Source of the DNA: Dermanyssus gallinae
Lineage: Eukaryota > Arthropoda > Arachnida > Mesostigmata > Dermanyssidae
Reading direction: 5' to 3'
Assembly: GCA_003439945.1 (NCBI GenBank)
Contig: QVRM01001071.1
Span: 1-64,000, forward strand
DNA: 64,000 nt
This document shows positions 15,921-28,471 of this stretch, in pieces. Both the position numbers and the translations under genes were made by a program. Under the pieces are notes generated by a model that was not told where the DNA came from, searched no databases, and saw only the letters and a program-made list of their open reading frames with translations. Numbering within the stretch: position 1 is the first letter of the stretch; every line of letters starts with the position of its first letter.

Positions 15921-17899
15921 CATAAACGTAGATGTCAAAACACTACGCACACATACACAAACCTTCACGAAAACATGTATACAGATAATCTACAAGCGAT
16001 GCATAATGAATGAACTTATTAAGCGCATTAATAATAAATAGATAACCCGAAATACACGCCTGTTCTCATTTTCTACCTGCTAGCCGCCGGTAAGTACTTG
16101 AGTGCGTATTGAAGGGGAGCAATATTTGGTCATTGTAGCTTGCGATCATAAATGTATGAACACGTATGAATGCACTAATTACAGAGCTCCGCGTGGCTAA
16201 AAAACGTTTAACTAACGTGTTCAATAAGCATTAATGGATAGAGGTGCTCCCGCAGAAGGGCAGAGAGGAATTCGGTTTAGTGGCCACGTTGTGGTATTTA
16301 GTACTTCTTGTAACTTTTTTTGCAAACATTGGTTCTGTTAATAAGTAGATTGGACGTAGCGGAATGACAAAAAAAACCATCGCCAGCATCTTCCACGTCA
16401 ACTTTTCCTTAAAGGGAGGGACAGAAACAAAATGCATAATGCACACCCTTTGGTCAAGACAGTGTGGGACTCTCAAACCCACTAAAAACCTGGTCGCCCT
16501 CAAACCTACATGACCGAGAAATGTGTGGTATTGCTTCATTGCAGGTGTAGAGCCAGAAGTCTGACTTACAGTCATCAGTCTACTGGCGACGCTCCATGCG
16601 TTGCCTCCTATTTTTCGTCATCTTTGTCTTTGCTCTAATAATGATCTGCACAGAATCAGTACCTGCGTCCTAGCTTTTATTCGAACTGAGCACCCCCGAG
16701 AGTAGATCTCCTGTCATACTGCTCTGCACGTCTAGTCGTGATCGGGCCATCTGCCTCGTGATATCGAGAGTCCTGCATGCAAAAATCGCACAACCCACGG
16801 CCATCTTGCCAGCGTCGTAGAAGACACATATGTCAACCTCAGTCTTCCCCGATCTTTATCACCTACGCCTGGAAGCTGCCAAGACCGGTGCGAACTAAGG
16901 TTAGGTTATACGTAGTTTCCGCGTACTCGCATCGGTACCATTTCATGAAATCTGGAATTGCACGTCGCCTAATGATGAGAAATTAATAAACATAATTAAT
17001 AGCGCGTACTACTATATTTGCATGTTGTAATCAGTGGGTCATAACCACTCTCTTCAGTAGACAAGTAAACAGACTTGTACGCCTGTGACCAATAACACAA
17101 GCGGCTATGACTCTCGATCGCGTAGGGTCCGCTAGAAGATGCTACTTCTCTATAGTCCAGCAGTCGCATCGTATCCGTCGCGGCATCTTTTTAGGGCACT
17201 ACACTTGCATTGTGCCGAGCACTGACTTCGTGACGTTGAGAGGTTGCTCAAACACAGCTCAGGTAAGCCGTGAGTGAAAAAAATCAAGCGATATATAATC
17301 TCTTTCTTATAGTCGGTTTTCGTGTTTACGTTTGTAGAATCAAGCGCACGTCAACCTGCTGTTGGTCAGCAACAAGGAACATCAATGGTAAGAAAAAATC
17401 CTGTCGACATAGCGCATTTCGAAGTACATAACTCTTTGTGCAATTCGGCGTTACCTCGCGCAGGTCAGTTATCTTCTCTTCTGGTTCTCGTTTTCTGCTG
17501 CGCGTAATACATGCGCATGTATGTGCATAAAATAAATGAGTTGTAATTCTAGATTTCACCAAATCTTTGCAAATACGGCAGCCATTTTTAATTCATTTAA
17601 ACTATTTTTATTGAAACTGCCATTAGTTAAGGCCACTTAATTAATTAGAATCGTCCACCTTGATTGATGCGCTGGACAAGACTAGCGACCAGCATTACGA
17701 GTCGACCGCAACAACTATGGCTGACTGATTATGCAAAGTCATGGCATATAAAGCGATTTCAGATGGACGTTAACGAGCTCAGTCGTCAACAAAAATTCAC
17801 ACGAACGAATACAGTGTCAGCGGAACAATGGTGCTTTCATAGAGAAATGTCATGCCGTTCTTGACAAAAGTACGTAGTTGCTACTCGGAAGCTTTCATA
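15921..17899. other. Unassigned DNA
   Basis: The 114-codon frame at 16,231-16,575 (-) has no domain I can name. No repeats larger than short A/T runs are present. Decayed transposon sequence may be present but is not recognisable. Confidence 0.4.
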
Positions 17900-18840
17900 A
17901 AGCGATACGAGTCCCGGTTCATTGCGTTCTTCGTGCGTATGCTGCAGCTGATTTCGCTGAGTGGACCGTCCCATGAGGGCAAACGATATGGTTAGCCACA
18001 ACGTCAATGGGTTTAAATAAGCATCTCCTGCTTCGCTACTATGCTTGTATGTACTGCATTGCTCGGCACAATGGCACAAGGAGCACGATACGGCCAATAT
18101 CACATTGTACATCGACAACATCTTCATGTTCAGTCATGTCAAGTTGGAGTTGCAGCGAAGTATACGCAGCCTGGATGAGTACTGCAAAAATAACGGCCTT
18201 TAGATGAATGCCGAGAAAAGCAAAGCGATCGAATTTTCACTCGGATCTCGGGCTTGATCGTTCTGATTGTCTGAGGCTTAGCACTGCTGCAGTCGAGATT
18301 GTTAACGCCCTTTACAACCTTTGGATTAATTTGTCGACGAAGGGCACAACCTTCGCTGAACGGGCCAGCAAATGTCTAGTCTCGTCATCGACAACTGAAA
18401 AGCCCCAACAATACTCTGTGAGCACGCTAAAAGCATTTTTTTTACCTAAAAGTTGCTCCGGTAGTGGCCTACGACATCCAGGTAATATGGGACCATTTCA
18501 GCACATCACATTTGTATGAACTAGATAATGTAAAGACAGCGTTTTTCGAGTCAGAAGTGGCAGAGGCCTAGAACTAGAACTCAACCGACATCTTATGAGA
18601 CGTCGTTCACTTCATGGATTCCTCCGTAAACTCTGCCATAGAAGAAAGTTCTACGACCCCGTGGCACAGCAAAATTGTTTGCGATCTGGCAAGGAGCATG
18701 AAAGCGTAACAGATAACCGGCACGAGGAAGAATATTTATTGTCTGTCGGCTCTTGGGGCAGCGCTGCTTCGTTTGCGCTATGAGTTAATGAAAACAACTG
18801 AGAGCACTAAATGGAATACACTTAATCAAACCTAATAAGT
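17900..18840 (+). pseudogene. Decayed APE-type non-LTR reverse transcriptase remnant
   Basis: Conceptual translation across frames gives the C-terminal part of a LINE-type reverse transcriptase. The catalytic box reads YIDN at 18,108-18,119, in place of the usual YxDD, so the second aspartate is lost. It is followed by a helix ending in a lysine-rich NAEKSKAIEFS segment with an in-frame stop (TAG) just before it. Near 18,456-18,493 there is a PVVAYDIQVIW segment that corresponds to the thumb motif PVxxYGxxxW. Recognisable similarity runs on to about 18,840. Frameshifts and stops mean it cannot be functional. The clade is not certain; CR1- or RTE-like is likely. It abuts a family B fragment on the opposite strand. 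Confidence 0.7.
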
Positions 18841-18859
18841 ACCTAATACGCATGTATAT

Positions 18860-19330
18860 CTACTGTTGTTCTTTCAAAATGATTAAAATTCACTGTCTTA
18901 GGAATGCTGTCGATCGTTTGGCTCCGTTCGTTTTCTCGATCGTCTGGCCAATTGTACGCGTTATGACCATGGCCTTCCGTCCCCACACGCCCGATGTCTC
19001 AACGATGAAAGGGCAGATGCTCGTTCTCCAAGATTTTGTCGTGACGAGTCTTGTCCCTCACCGCTTCAAGTGCAACGCCGCTTAGTGTGCGGAATATTGC
19101 CGTATGGCTTTGCCGCATAATTTTGCTGAATTGACACGTCCCAGATCTGCAACGTCATGCTCATGCCACAAGAACATGGACGAGCAGCGAAAACATCAAG
19201 GTCCAGACGGAGGCTGCATACAATTTTAAACTCCGGGTTAATCAGTACGGTGCCAAAGTAATCACCCGAACAAACGGAATGACAAGACGGGGAGTACATG
19301 TCCCAACAAAACAGGTGGTGCATTACTATC
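18860..19330 (-). pseudogene. Family B retrotransposon fragment (3' end, endonuclease region)
   Basis: Read on the minus strand, the segment shows the region before the endonuclease (FKIVCSLRLDLDV), a remnant of its cysteine cluster (RPCSCG), then directly IWDVS. Further on it has SGVWGRKAM and KRSTAFLRQ. These match the same landmarks of the family B copy at 20.9-21.6 kb (SSGVWGKDA, RSTAFLRQ). The stretch that should hold the H/C ligands and the RPDG catalytic block is missing between CSCG and WDV, so the fragment carries an internal deletion as well as stops and frameshifts. Only the last fifth of ORF2 is present. Start and end are approximate. Confidence 0.7.
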
Positions 19331-19601
19331 GAGCACTATTGTAAGACTATAAGTCCTACGCGTAGAAGGTACCAGCTTCAGGAATGGATGTGGTTCTTTG
19401 ATTAATTGTCAACCAATTATTTTGTGTTGGCCTGCACTTTACTCCGGCGTACTTCGGCCTGCTTTTCACGGAGATGGCCTGCCACTGACACGATTATTGG
19501 CTGGCCAATATTCACTCAACTAACTAAATGATTTGTCGTTCTTCTAAAAATCTTTGTTATTTAATTAAATAAATTCCTATACACTTAGTCTATATTACTA
19601 T

Positions 19602-21634
19602 TATTATTCGACATCATACGTAACGGGCAAGTTCCGGAGGCTGTGAGAAACGTGATATATAAAGGGTGGCTTATCGCTCTGAAAAAGAAAACCGGAGGAT
19701 ACCGACCCATAGCCGTCGGCTGCACGCTGCGAAAATTGGCCACAAAGATCCTGCTTCCCTAGGTCAATGTGAAAAGCTACCTGCAGCCACGGCAGATGGG
19801 GTACGCCACTAAAATGGTGCAGAAATGATTGCTCACACAGCTCGCACCTTTCTCGAACACAACGAAAAATGCTACCTCCTAAAATTAGATTTTAAAAAAG
19901 CGTTTAACTTGAGCAAACGAGGACACCTCTTAACAGAGGTTTACAAGCACGCCCCGGCTCTCTATCCAATGATGCACCAGGCATATAGCAAACCGACTCC
20001 CCTAATGTTTGGTGAGGTTGAAATTAGGTCATCAGCCGGTTGTCAGCAGGGAGACGTAGCGGCTCCTCTTGCATTTAGCCTGCTTCTGCATCAGTACGTC
20101 AAGCAGGTGACATCCAAGGTCTCTTTGTTTTACCTCGACGATGGGACCCTTCTAGACAACGATTCTTCGGTGTTATTCAGAGACATCAAGGACCTCAGAG
20201 CGTTCGCGCAATGGAGCGGGCTGCAGCTTAACCCATCTAAATGCGAGCTATTTCTACAGGGTTTTGAGGACGAAGAGAGACAGCAGGTGATCGCTGAATT
20301 TAACAGCAACCTCCCGGGCATCCTTGTAAAGGATCGATGTGATTTGGACCTGCTGGGTACGGCGGTGTTTCCCGACATGATCGGTCCGGTACTAGCCGAG
20401 AAAGGAGAACAACTTTCCCGGCTTTACCAGAGGCTGGGCCATCTCGGTAGACATCAAGCCTACTTTCTGCTCCGGCACGCAATGGGAGTGCAAAAGGTTC
20501 TGTATGTACTACGGACCTCACCTGTCTTCCTTCTACCGTCAGAAACTCTGAACCTCGACGACCAGGTGAAGAGAGCCTTGGAAAACATCCTTGACCTAAC
20601 GCTTGATGATAAGGCATAGACGCAGGCAAGCTTGCCGGTCCGGCTGGGTGGAATGGGCATTCGTTCGGCCAGGGACCTTGCCTTACCCGCTTTTCTTGCT
20701 TCTTCGCGCCTCTGCAGTGGCCGCTACTGCCGGCGGACTCATCAGCCACCAACAAGACGCCGCTCGGATCTGAGATGCGCGTCAGTCTGGTCGTCCATCT
20801 GAGGAACAGGTCACTAGGCAGAAGGGGTGGGAGCAAATCGCCACTCAAGCTACCCACTTAACTCTTCTGTCGGCCTCCGAGTTAGATGTACACGGCATCA
20901 GACTGAAAGCGGTTTCATCCGACTCCGCTGGAGCGTGGCTCGACGTGTTTCCGTCCAAGCTAGTTGGCAGTAAGCTGACCGATGACCAGTTCCCTGCCGC
21001 CAGCAGCCTCAGACTTGGCATTGCCATGTTTGAGAGGGAGGAATATCCGTGTGGTGGAACGGTGGATGAACGCGGCTTGCACTGGCTTAGTTGCACTAAG
21101 CTGGCCGGGCTCACGCAGGGCCGCCACGATGCCATCAATGACATCCTCGGGCGCGCTTTCAGGCAAGCCGGCTACCGCGTCACGCTTGAGCCTGGTGGAC
21201 TGCAAAGGGACAACAAGCGTCGACCGGATGGCCTTACCAGCCGAGACTGGGACTATAATCGGCCGCTGGCGTGGGACGTGACTGTTTCAGACACGTACGC
21301 CCTCGGCTACCGTGCACTAGCCAACGCGGGCGTCGGCCACATTATCCACCAACGGGAGATGCACAAACGGCGCCTATACGCGCATCTTCTTGAAGACCAC
21401 GTTGTAATGGCGTTCGGCCTCGAGTCATCTGGCGTTTGGGGCAAGGATGCACTCAAACTGGCAAAAAAGCTTGGAAAGAAGCTATTTGAGGCCACAGCGG
21501 AGCCAAGATCCACCGCGTTCCTCCGACAGAGAGTGTCATTAGAATTACAGAGAGGCAACGCCAAGATGATGCTGAGTGGTCACCGACACTCAAGCAATAA
21601 GAATACTATATGCAATATTGTAGATGTTATTTAA
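19602..21634 (+). pseudogene. 5'-truncated family B retrotransposon ORF2
   Basis: This non-LTR retrotransposon has a reverse transcriptase and a C-terminal restriction-like endonuclease. The copy starts inside the RT at about the GQVPEAVR motif, followed by KKTGGYRPIAVGCTLRKL. RT motif A is KLDFKKAFN, motif B CQQGDVAAPL, and the catalytic box is YLDD at 20,131-20,142. The endonuclease has cysteine/histidine ligands (YPCGG, GLHWLSC), RPDG and AWDVTV, so the PD...D catalytic set is visible, followed by the family C-terminus RSTAFLRQ and LQRGNAK. Stops at about 19,760 and 20,617, and a frameshift near 20,705, inactivate it. The longest intact pieces are 264 and 229 codons. An AATAAA lies near 21,674, and the element runs into the (AAT)n tract at 21,817. 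RT and endonuclease type are clear; the clade name (R2/NeSL-like) is inference. Confidence 0.85.
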
Positions 21635-21814
21635 GTGATATGTAAGTAATTGTAATACATGTACATATTGATAAAATAAACCCTTGTTTAAAAATAAAAT
21701 ATATTAATATTATTACAAAGTCTGCGGAGTCGACAGACCTAATGTATGCTCTAATTATATTCAGAGGTTAAATATTTTGTTAAAAACAATGTATACTTAG
21801 GCATATATGACCCT

Positions 21815-21816
<2 letters not shown>

Positions 21817-21892
<76 letters not shown>
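21817..21892. repeat. (AAT)10-(ATT)16 tail-to-tail junction
   Basis: Ten AAT units (21,817-21,846) run directly into sixteen ATT units (21,845-21,892), making a long perfect inverted repeat. It lies between the 3' ends of a plus-strand and a minus-strand family B element. Read from each element it is a 3' AAT-type tail, as in I-type elements that end in TAA repeats. Confidence 0.9.
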
Positions 21893-21972
21893 GTTTATTG
21901 CTGATCATACAATTGTGAGGTCTGAACATGTATTAATATATAATTAAATATCTCGGTAGCAGTCTCTTCCTC

Positions 21973-24714
21973 TCAAAACATTGACCCGATTATACAGGCA
22001 GCGTTACCTCTGCATACCGCCAGCGAGAGCAACTGCCGCAGGAACTCGCTCTCTCGTCGGTCGCCTGTGTTCTCCTGTATCCGCTCGCCAAGCTCTTTAA
22101 TGGATCTTCTTGTGCCTTTACTAGCGGGACCTAGTGTTTCCATAGCGATAGGCACGACGTGGTATCTGGGCTCTAAGTTCCTGTACTTTCGTCTTTTTTC
22201 TCGATCTGCATGTTCGGCGACCCAGCCGGCCTCAAGGGCACTGTGTCGCAGGTAGGACGGGGCAACAGTGCAGGGATACTGTTGTATCCCATGCCAGATA
22301 CTTACCGCAAAACCACAATGGAATAGTGACTCCGTCGGGCCTCCTGTCACTGTTTGTATCGAGTCTGGGCTCCAGCGTACTCGGTATGCCTGCACGACGC
22401 AGGGCTCTCGTTATGATCGAGTTAAGTTCCGCGTGCCTAGCGGCTCTTCCTTGGCTTTTGATGCAGCTCAGGGGGTAAAGGCCGTTACTCTCTACGGGCG
22501 TCCCACATGTTGAGCTGGTGTATGACTCGCATATGGGAGATCCAATTTGGAGCGCTGTCACCATGCGGAAGAAGGTATTGTCCAGCATGGTGCCCAGCTG
22601 CGGCGAGGGTAGAGCCCTTAGGTATACGCTACTAAAGGTGTCTCGGGCGGCTATAAAAACCGCTCTCTCCGTGGGGGATTGCATGCTATCGAGAAGATTT
22701 CGACCCACAATGTTGCACCTATAACCGTCAAGCGTATGCTGTGTAGGGCGCTCCTCCCAGGGACCAGGGCCTATGACGTTTCTTGCAGCTAGCTCGGCCT
22801 TGTCTTTCGTCACTTGTATTACATGACGAATATTAGGCTCAACGAGGGTCCCAGCGAGTTGTGCAAATTCTAGTAGCGAAGCCGCATAACATACAGGCGC
22901 AAGCTCCGTCACGGACCTGATGCCAAGCCCCCCTTCCCTAAGGGGAAGAGTTGCCCTTTGCCAGGTATGGTCAGTCAGAGTGACGTTAAGAACTTCACCT
23001 AGAATTTTCCTTGCGGTGTCGTTGAAGTCCTGCAAGCCGGCCAGCTCGTTGCTCGCAGGGGAGGTCCGCAGGATGTAATTCAACCTGGGTGAGCCTAAGT
23101 CATATCTCCAGAGGCAAAGAGCTGCCTGCGGGTGCATTGCGATGAGGCGGGGTTTAATCCGCAAAAGCGCGTTGCGCTTAACTGTAATCGTCTCAAGAAT
23201 TCTTCGAGCTCCAATCGAGGCACCTAGAATTTCCAGGTCCGCCTGATCAACTCTCTTTGATCCGGGCAAGATGTTTTCGATGGTTCTGAACATTTCGCCC
23301 TGCTCGCGGGAATCTCCGCCTACGGCGATGATTTCGCATTTAGAAGGATTTAGTTCCAGTCCTCCTTCGTCTGCGGACCTTAAAACATTGAGAATGTCAC
23401 CGACAACTGAGTTTACTGGGCCTTCCAAGGTGGCGTCGTCCAGATACCAAACGTTTAATGGACTGTCCATACGGGCCACTATCTCAGAGATTCCAATACT
23501 GAACAGAGCGGGGCCGAGCGGATCGCCCTGTTGTACACCGTTGGATGAAAGGAGAGGTTCCTTATCGGCCCAAGATAGTAGCGATGGCTTGCTGTAGTTC
23601 TGCAATGTAAATGGGAAAAGCTGGGGCACTTTCGATTTCACTTCATTGAGAGTTACGTCGCGTCGGATGGTGTTAAAGACATTTTGAAAATCGAGCTTTA
23701 CCACCACACGTGGGGGACCGTCCGCCTCTATGAATCCTCGAACCGCGTGTGCTGCAGCCCAAAAATAAATCGGAAGGCAAAAAGATGGTAGTTTACCGTT
23801 CAAAGCCAAATTAACCAGGGAACACAATTCCGTCAATAATCTCTCGGAAGAGGGCACCATACAATCCAGCATATCGCGTAGGTGACGAGGCCGGAGTCCG
23901 TCAAGTCCAGGGCCGGATGCCAGCGCAAAAGATCGTACAGCGTCGGCTATTAGTTTCTCCTGCGCAACACATGTTTCTTAAGGATTCGGTGCTGGAAGAT
24001 TATCGATACTTGCGCTGGTCGGCCGGGCGGGGTGCTTGTTTATGAGCTCCTGATAGGTATGGTCATCTGGTGGTGCAAAGGTGTCAACGGACAGGAGCGT
24101 GTGAGCCGCCGAACGGATATCTCCCTCTGCCGACTTGCGTTCTGCCATCGTGGCTCTGTGACGATCAAGGTGATGCTTTTTGGAGATCCGTATGTTGTCG
24201 CTGTGATGCTCTTCGACAACATTCTCTAGCACCCTCCACTGAGAATCGGCAAGGTTTTTCCTAATAATTTGGCATAGTGTAATGTCTTTGCCTTTTCGCT
24301 CGGGAACTTTTAGCCTGAGTAATGGCAGGGTGATTAGACTGTGCCAAGAGGGGTAATCCTGCCTTTAGTTAAAATTAGCGAGGGCCTCTGCATACGCCGC
24401 GGAACAAATTTCCCTGACTCTTCTAGGGATTATCCTCACTAGCCTGATGGTTTTGCGACAGGGTTTGGATGAGAATCTTTGGGTCGTGATTTGGTATCGT
24501 TGAAATCGGGTTGGCGTGATCTTGGGGTTTTGTGCTCCTTGCACTGTCAAAAGGAAGTCTGCTGGGTGGAGTATGGGCCCTATGCACACGGGTCTTATGC
24601 ATGCGTAGGCCGCGGAAAGATTTCACTGCTTTTCTACAAATGTCACAAATAAATTATTGTTGAGAAAGCATTGGCGGGTGATCGGGACTTGCGGGGGGGT
24701 GCTTGAGTACTCAT
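21973..24714 (-). pseudogene. Family B retrotransposon ORF2 (older copy, internal deletion)
   Basis: Order on the minus strand: the ATG at 24,714 overlaps the ORF1 stop; a C2H2 finger (CDIC...H...H, near 24,590-24,650); a decayed linker; RT; endonuclease; stop at 21,973. The RT starts in a 546-codon open frame (22,232-23,872). It has motif A KLDFQNVFN, motif B QQGDPLGPALF and YLDD at 23,435-23,446. The endonuclease keeps RRPDG; the WDTTV block crosses a frameshift near 22,290, and the C-terminus continues at 22,395-21,973 in another frame. Compared with the copy at 58.9-61.8 kb, about 55-60 residues covering the first RT motifs (ALQKKDGSVRPIA region) are missing at about 23,757 without breaking the frame. 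Other lesions are a stop at 23,978 and a frameshift near the start. Confidence 0.85.
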
Positions 24715-24716
24715 TA
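24712..24716 (-). promoter_or_regulatory. TAATG stop-start overlap between ORF1 and ORF2
   Basis: On the minus strand the ORF1 stop TAA (24,716-24,714) shares its last A with an ATG (24,714-24,712), giving TAATG. The same pentamer joins the ORFs of the intact copy at 61,774-61,778. In the silkworm element SART1 a UAAUG overlap supports coupled translation, so reinitiation is inferred here. Confidence 0.75.
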
Positions 24717-26464
24717 CTTGGCTGCGGTCGCTTCTGAATTATCTTTATACAAGCCGGTCAAGATCGGTGTGTCTCCCTCGTTACTTCCTTCAAAAACAGA
24801 GATCAAGAAAACTTTTCCTCCCTCTGATTCGAGGAACTCTAGCACTTTTGCAATGAGAGGGTTTCCTTTCAGCCATGAAGATAGTAGACCTTTGACGAGC
24901 TTCCAAATTTTTATAATGCCATCGACAATATAAGATGCTTGTGGCGGAGCAGGACATATTTCGTGCTTGTGCGGTAGAGTGCTGCTTTGCTGAGTTTTTG
25001 GTCTACTCGGAGTGGTGGCGGGCGACTTTTTAAGGGGAGTCGGCGGTGGAAGGTGGCAGAGTACCTTACCCTCTTTGTCACAGACTTGTTTCGGGCTTGA
25101 CTTTTTAGTAATGTCCGCGTATGACCTCCCAGGTTCCATTTGTGTTTCTACGCAGCTCGTTGACGTATGCACCGGCGTGGAGAATGAAGGAAAGTCTTCC
25201 GCAATGTTCTCAAATCGGGTGGCGACTCTTGAATACAATTTTTGCTTCTCTGCCTCTGCATAAACTCTTTTGACACCACATCTTCCATCGGTTGCTGCGT
25301 GAGGCTCACCACAATTCCCACATCGGGCTTTGCTTTGGCAGGCCCACATCTGATGACCCGGTTTACCGCATTTCCTGCAGGTGGGATTACCCCTTTTTGT
25401 TCATTCAGATGACTTGTGTCCGAACTGATGACACGAAAGACATTGCAATGGTGAACCGGGACATAGGATAACGTTGAACTTCTCATCAGCTATTGTCACT
25501 TCGGCCAGGGGGGTTTTGTCGAATCTTATGCGTACACGGCTTGAGGGTTTCATTACTTTCACGTTCTCTTTATTTTTCCCCAGGCCGGTAGTGGCGTACA
25601 TCTCTCTGCGAACTTCTACTACCTCTTTATCCCGAAGACATTCTAATAAATCTTTCTCGGAAAATTGCGGGTTTACACCTGTGATTCGTCCCCACAACTC
25701 CAAGTTGTCGGCGACTAGACGTATAGGTAGACCACACACTACTTGCAGGGCCCTGGCATGGTCAATCTGATTAGGCTGAGCTACACGGATTGCCAGTTTA
25801 CCGTGATTGGTAATCCGTGCGTGGGCACCCGGAATAGTTTTTCTTATTTCTTCGTAAATCTTTAAAACACTTAAACCCTTTAAGGAATCTGGTGCGTCAG
25901 GGCCTTCGAAAAATATCTCGGGAGCGCAGTTATCGGCGCTGCCCGGTGTGCTCTATCCCATTGCCTTGGCCACTTTTTGTTGAGCAGCGCTGATGGCACG
26001 TTCGGCTCTTGTATTTACATATGTCCAGCGAGAACGTTCGATTGCTCTCTGGGTGGAGGAGAATCAGCTGTCGTGGTGGGGTCTTCCCCCTCTCCACCTC
26101 GGTCGGTATCCATTAGCCCGTCCAAAATTTGTTCTCTACGGAGAGTTTGCTTAGCTGCCAGCGTAGCTTGCGCAGTTGGTCTTTGGGAACGATGACACTT
26201 CACAGAGCAGCGATGTTCGACGTCTGTCTCTGCTTTTCTACACGTAGCCCGCGGCGAGGGTGAACGCGTGCCGGCGGAACGTGGAAGTGGAGGCAACGTC
26301 GCGGGAGAGAGCGGCCGTGCACGTTCCGCGTCGTGTGGCTCTCTGTTCATAGGACTGGCCGATCGAGAACCACCACTAAAATAAAACACTTGGCCGTCCT
26401 GTTGTTGATCGGTCACGATTTTCTTTTTTTTATTCCGACACCGATGATTAGAGTTATCCGGCAC
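24714..26464 (-). pseudogene. Family B retrotransposon ORF1, gag-like
   Basis: This is the nucleic-acid-binding ORF1 product of the family B copy. It begins with ATG at 26,464 followed by a basic, Ser/Pro-rich N-terminus, then a folded middle part (around PGAHARITNHGKLAIRV), then a series of zinc knuckles: CLSCHQFGHKSSE with the last cysteine replaced by TGA near 25,385, CRKCGKPGHQMWAC, and CGNCGEPHAATDGRC. A final 211-codon open stretch (24,714-25,349) ends in SEATAAK and the TAA that overlaps the ORF2 start. Breaks are a stop near 25,950, at least one frameshift and the TGA in the first knuckle. Layout and knuckle spacing match the intact ORF1 at 61,776-63,272 although the sequences are well diverged, so this is an older or different subfamily member. 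Confidence 0.8.
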
Positions 26465-28408
26465 AAAATCAAGTCACTAGAAGTATGCACTACCTTGAGG
26501 GCGACAATGTATAGGGATTTCAATTGTTAGCACTCACTTAAACACTTACTAAAGTCACAAATTCACGGAGCTCACACAGAACACGACCGCACTCGCCTGC
26601 ACGTAGCAGACGAAAGATTATTATTATTATTATTAAATTATTTAATTGCTTTCTGTTTCCATGCCGTCCTCACCGTGGTATTTACCGCGGCACCCATGTG
26701 GTGTGTCTCATCCACTAGCCTTCTTCGACATGCTTCCTTACTGACTGGCTGGCTATGAACAGCGGCGGCAGACGTCTGTGTAAGTGTGCAGGCGGTCAGT
26801 GCACGCGTCTGGTCTCTAACCTTCATTAAACGCCAGCTAAATAAAGCGTTCAAAATAGCAGCAGCGTAGCATAGAACGATGCTTTCACTGCATCGCTACG
26901 GCTGCTGTATCGCTGGGGGCATGGCGGGCGCTTAAATTATCGCCCTTACTTCAGGAACCTGTCTGTTTCCGTCCTGGGCCAGACAGTCGAGGTGGCTCGC
27001 TAAATTGCGTGGCCGAGCGGATGTAGAGCAGGAGATTGCCGTCGGCCGGCGAATCGATACGCGACAGCTGTGCTGGAGGTAGCGTTTGTGAAGGCCCTGG
27101 CTGGTCCTACCGAACCTCATGAAAGCTTTGAGCTCAAAAAGAACGAATGTCTGCTCTTATATGCAGCCTCTGGCAGGTATCTATCGGAATCGGCGACCGA
27201 CACAATAACATCATGACCGGTGAGCTCGTGACGAGGGAAAATTCTGGTAAACTTTACGATGACTAACGAAATATGGTGAATGTTACGTTAGAGATCATGG
27301 TCGGCGGCTGGCTCAAAAGCCTACTGTCTGCCATTTCCTTCCTACGAACACTCAGGACTAGGGAAGAGCGGATAAACCAATTTGTAGTCCTTACCCATTT
27401 TGTACAGCAGCAACGTATGTGCACTTGCAGACTACTAAATTTCCCGCAGCTTTAGAATCAGTCTAATACATATATGTTTATCTGGTAAAGAGTGCCACCG
27501 GTTTTTTTTGCTAGTCGGCTTCGGGAACAGGTGAAGTGGTAAAGGGAAGAGTCGCTAGTAATATATGATGCCTAGCAGGGCTAGGGTAACGAAACAATGT
27601 AGGTGTGCAAAAGACCTTCTTGTATCTAGCTTTCGCACGCCACCACAGTTGTCCTCAATACATCAAGCATCGACTGCTTAGTTCTAAGTGAGTGAAATGC
27701 ACGTATGTTGTTTTCTAGATAACTTTACATGACTATCGACAGTTATTCGTATATCATGGTTGCAATGTGACGCGTTGTGCGGTATTATGTCCGCTGAAGG
27801 AACAAGCCAAATAAGAGAATTGTGGAAAGGGGCAATTCACAATTAGTACCAACCCACAGTTAGAAAAGCACAGGCCTGATAGCAATAGTAAACGATAAAT
27901 CTAAATTGGGGCGTGCATAATGACTAATTACGCCCTAACAAGGAGTCGAAACCCTGGATAGAAGCCTTCCGTCATCCAGTTAAAACATAATACCCTGCTA
28001 CACAGCCCTCTTCTATACGATCGCTAAGTTAAGCGTATGAAATATTGTTAGCGTGTTTTCTGTTGTTACTTTAAACATATGGAACCTTCAGTTTGTTCTG
28101 GCAGCTTCTACTGATTACCCCTTTTATACCCAATCTGACCTCTCTGGCGGCAACACCACTTTTGTCACGTCCGTTCTGGCCATTGCCAAGACTGATCCAA
28201 TGCTTCTTCACGGCTATCAATTTGCGGGCTCCTTCTTTCAGCAAGAGCGCCGGAACTTTAGTGTGTCGGTTATTATTTTGCAGCGTTTGCAACCTAGAAC
28301 CGAACATATGCTATATAGCAACCGACGTTTGCTATATAACATATATAGATTGTACTTTGACAAAAAAAAATATATATATATATATATATACTGTATTTGT
28401 ACGAAGAA

Positions 28409-28411
<3 letters not shown>
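26465..28411. other. Unassigned DNA between retroelements
   Basis: An (ATT)7 tract at about 26,612-26,633 may be the tail of another minus-strand element: the frame just upstream (26,638-26,853, -) ends 15 bases before it, but has no diagnostic motif. A tRNA-like box A (TGGCCGAGCGG, about 27,008) is discussed under rejected items. No gene is supported. Confidence 0.4.

Positions 28412-28465
<54 letters not shown>
28412..28465. repeat. (TA)n microsatellite
   Basis: A pure run of 54 bases, preceded at 28,370-28,390 by a shorter TA run. Confidence 0.95.

Positions 28466-28471
<6 letters not shown>

Noticed and set aside
16231..16575. 114-codon minus frame with slight likeness to a transposase core
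   Set aside because: No catalytic motif or consistent alignment could be made.
27005..27075. tRNA-like stretch with box A TGGCCGAGCGG
   Set aside because: Box A is good, but the box B region (GAATCGATAC) is off consensus and the stems do not pair. It may be chance or an old SINE.
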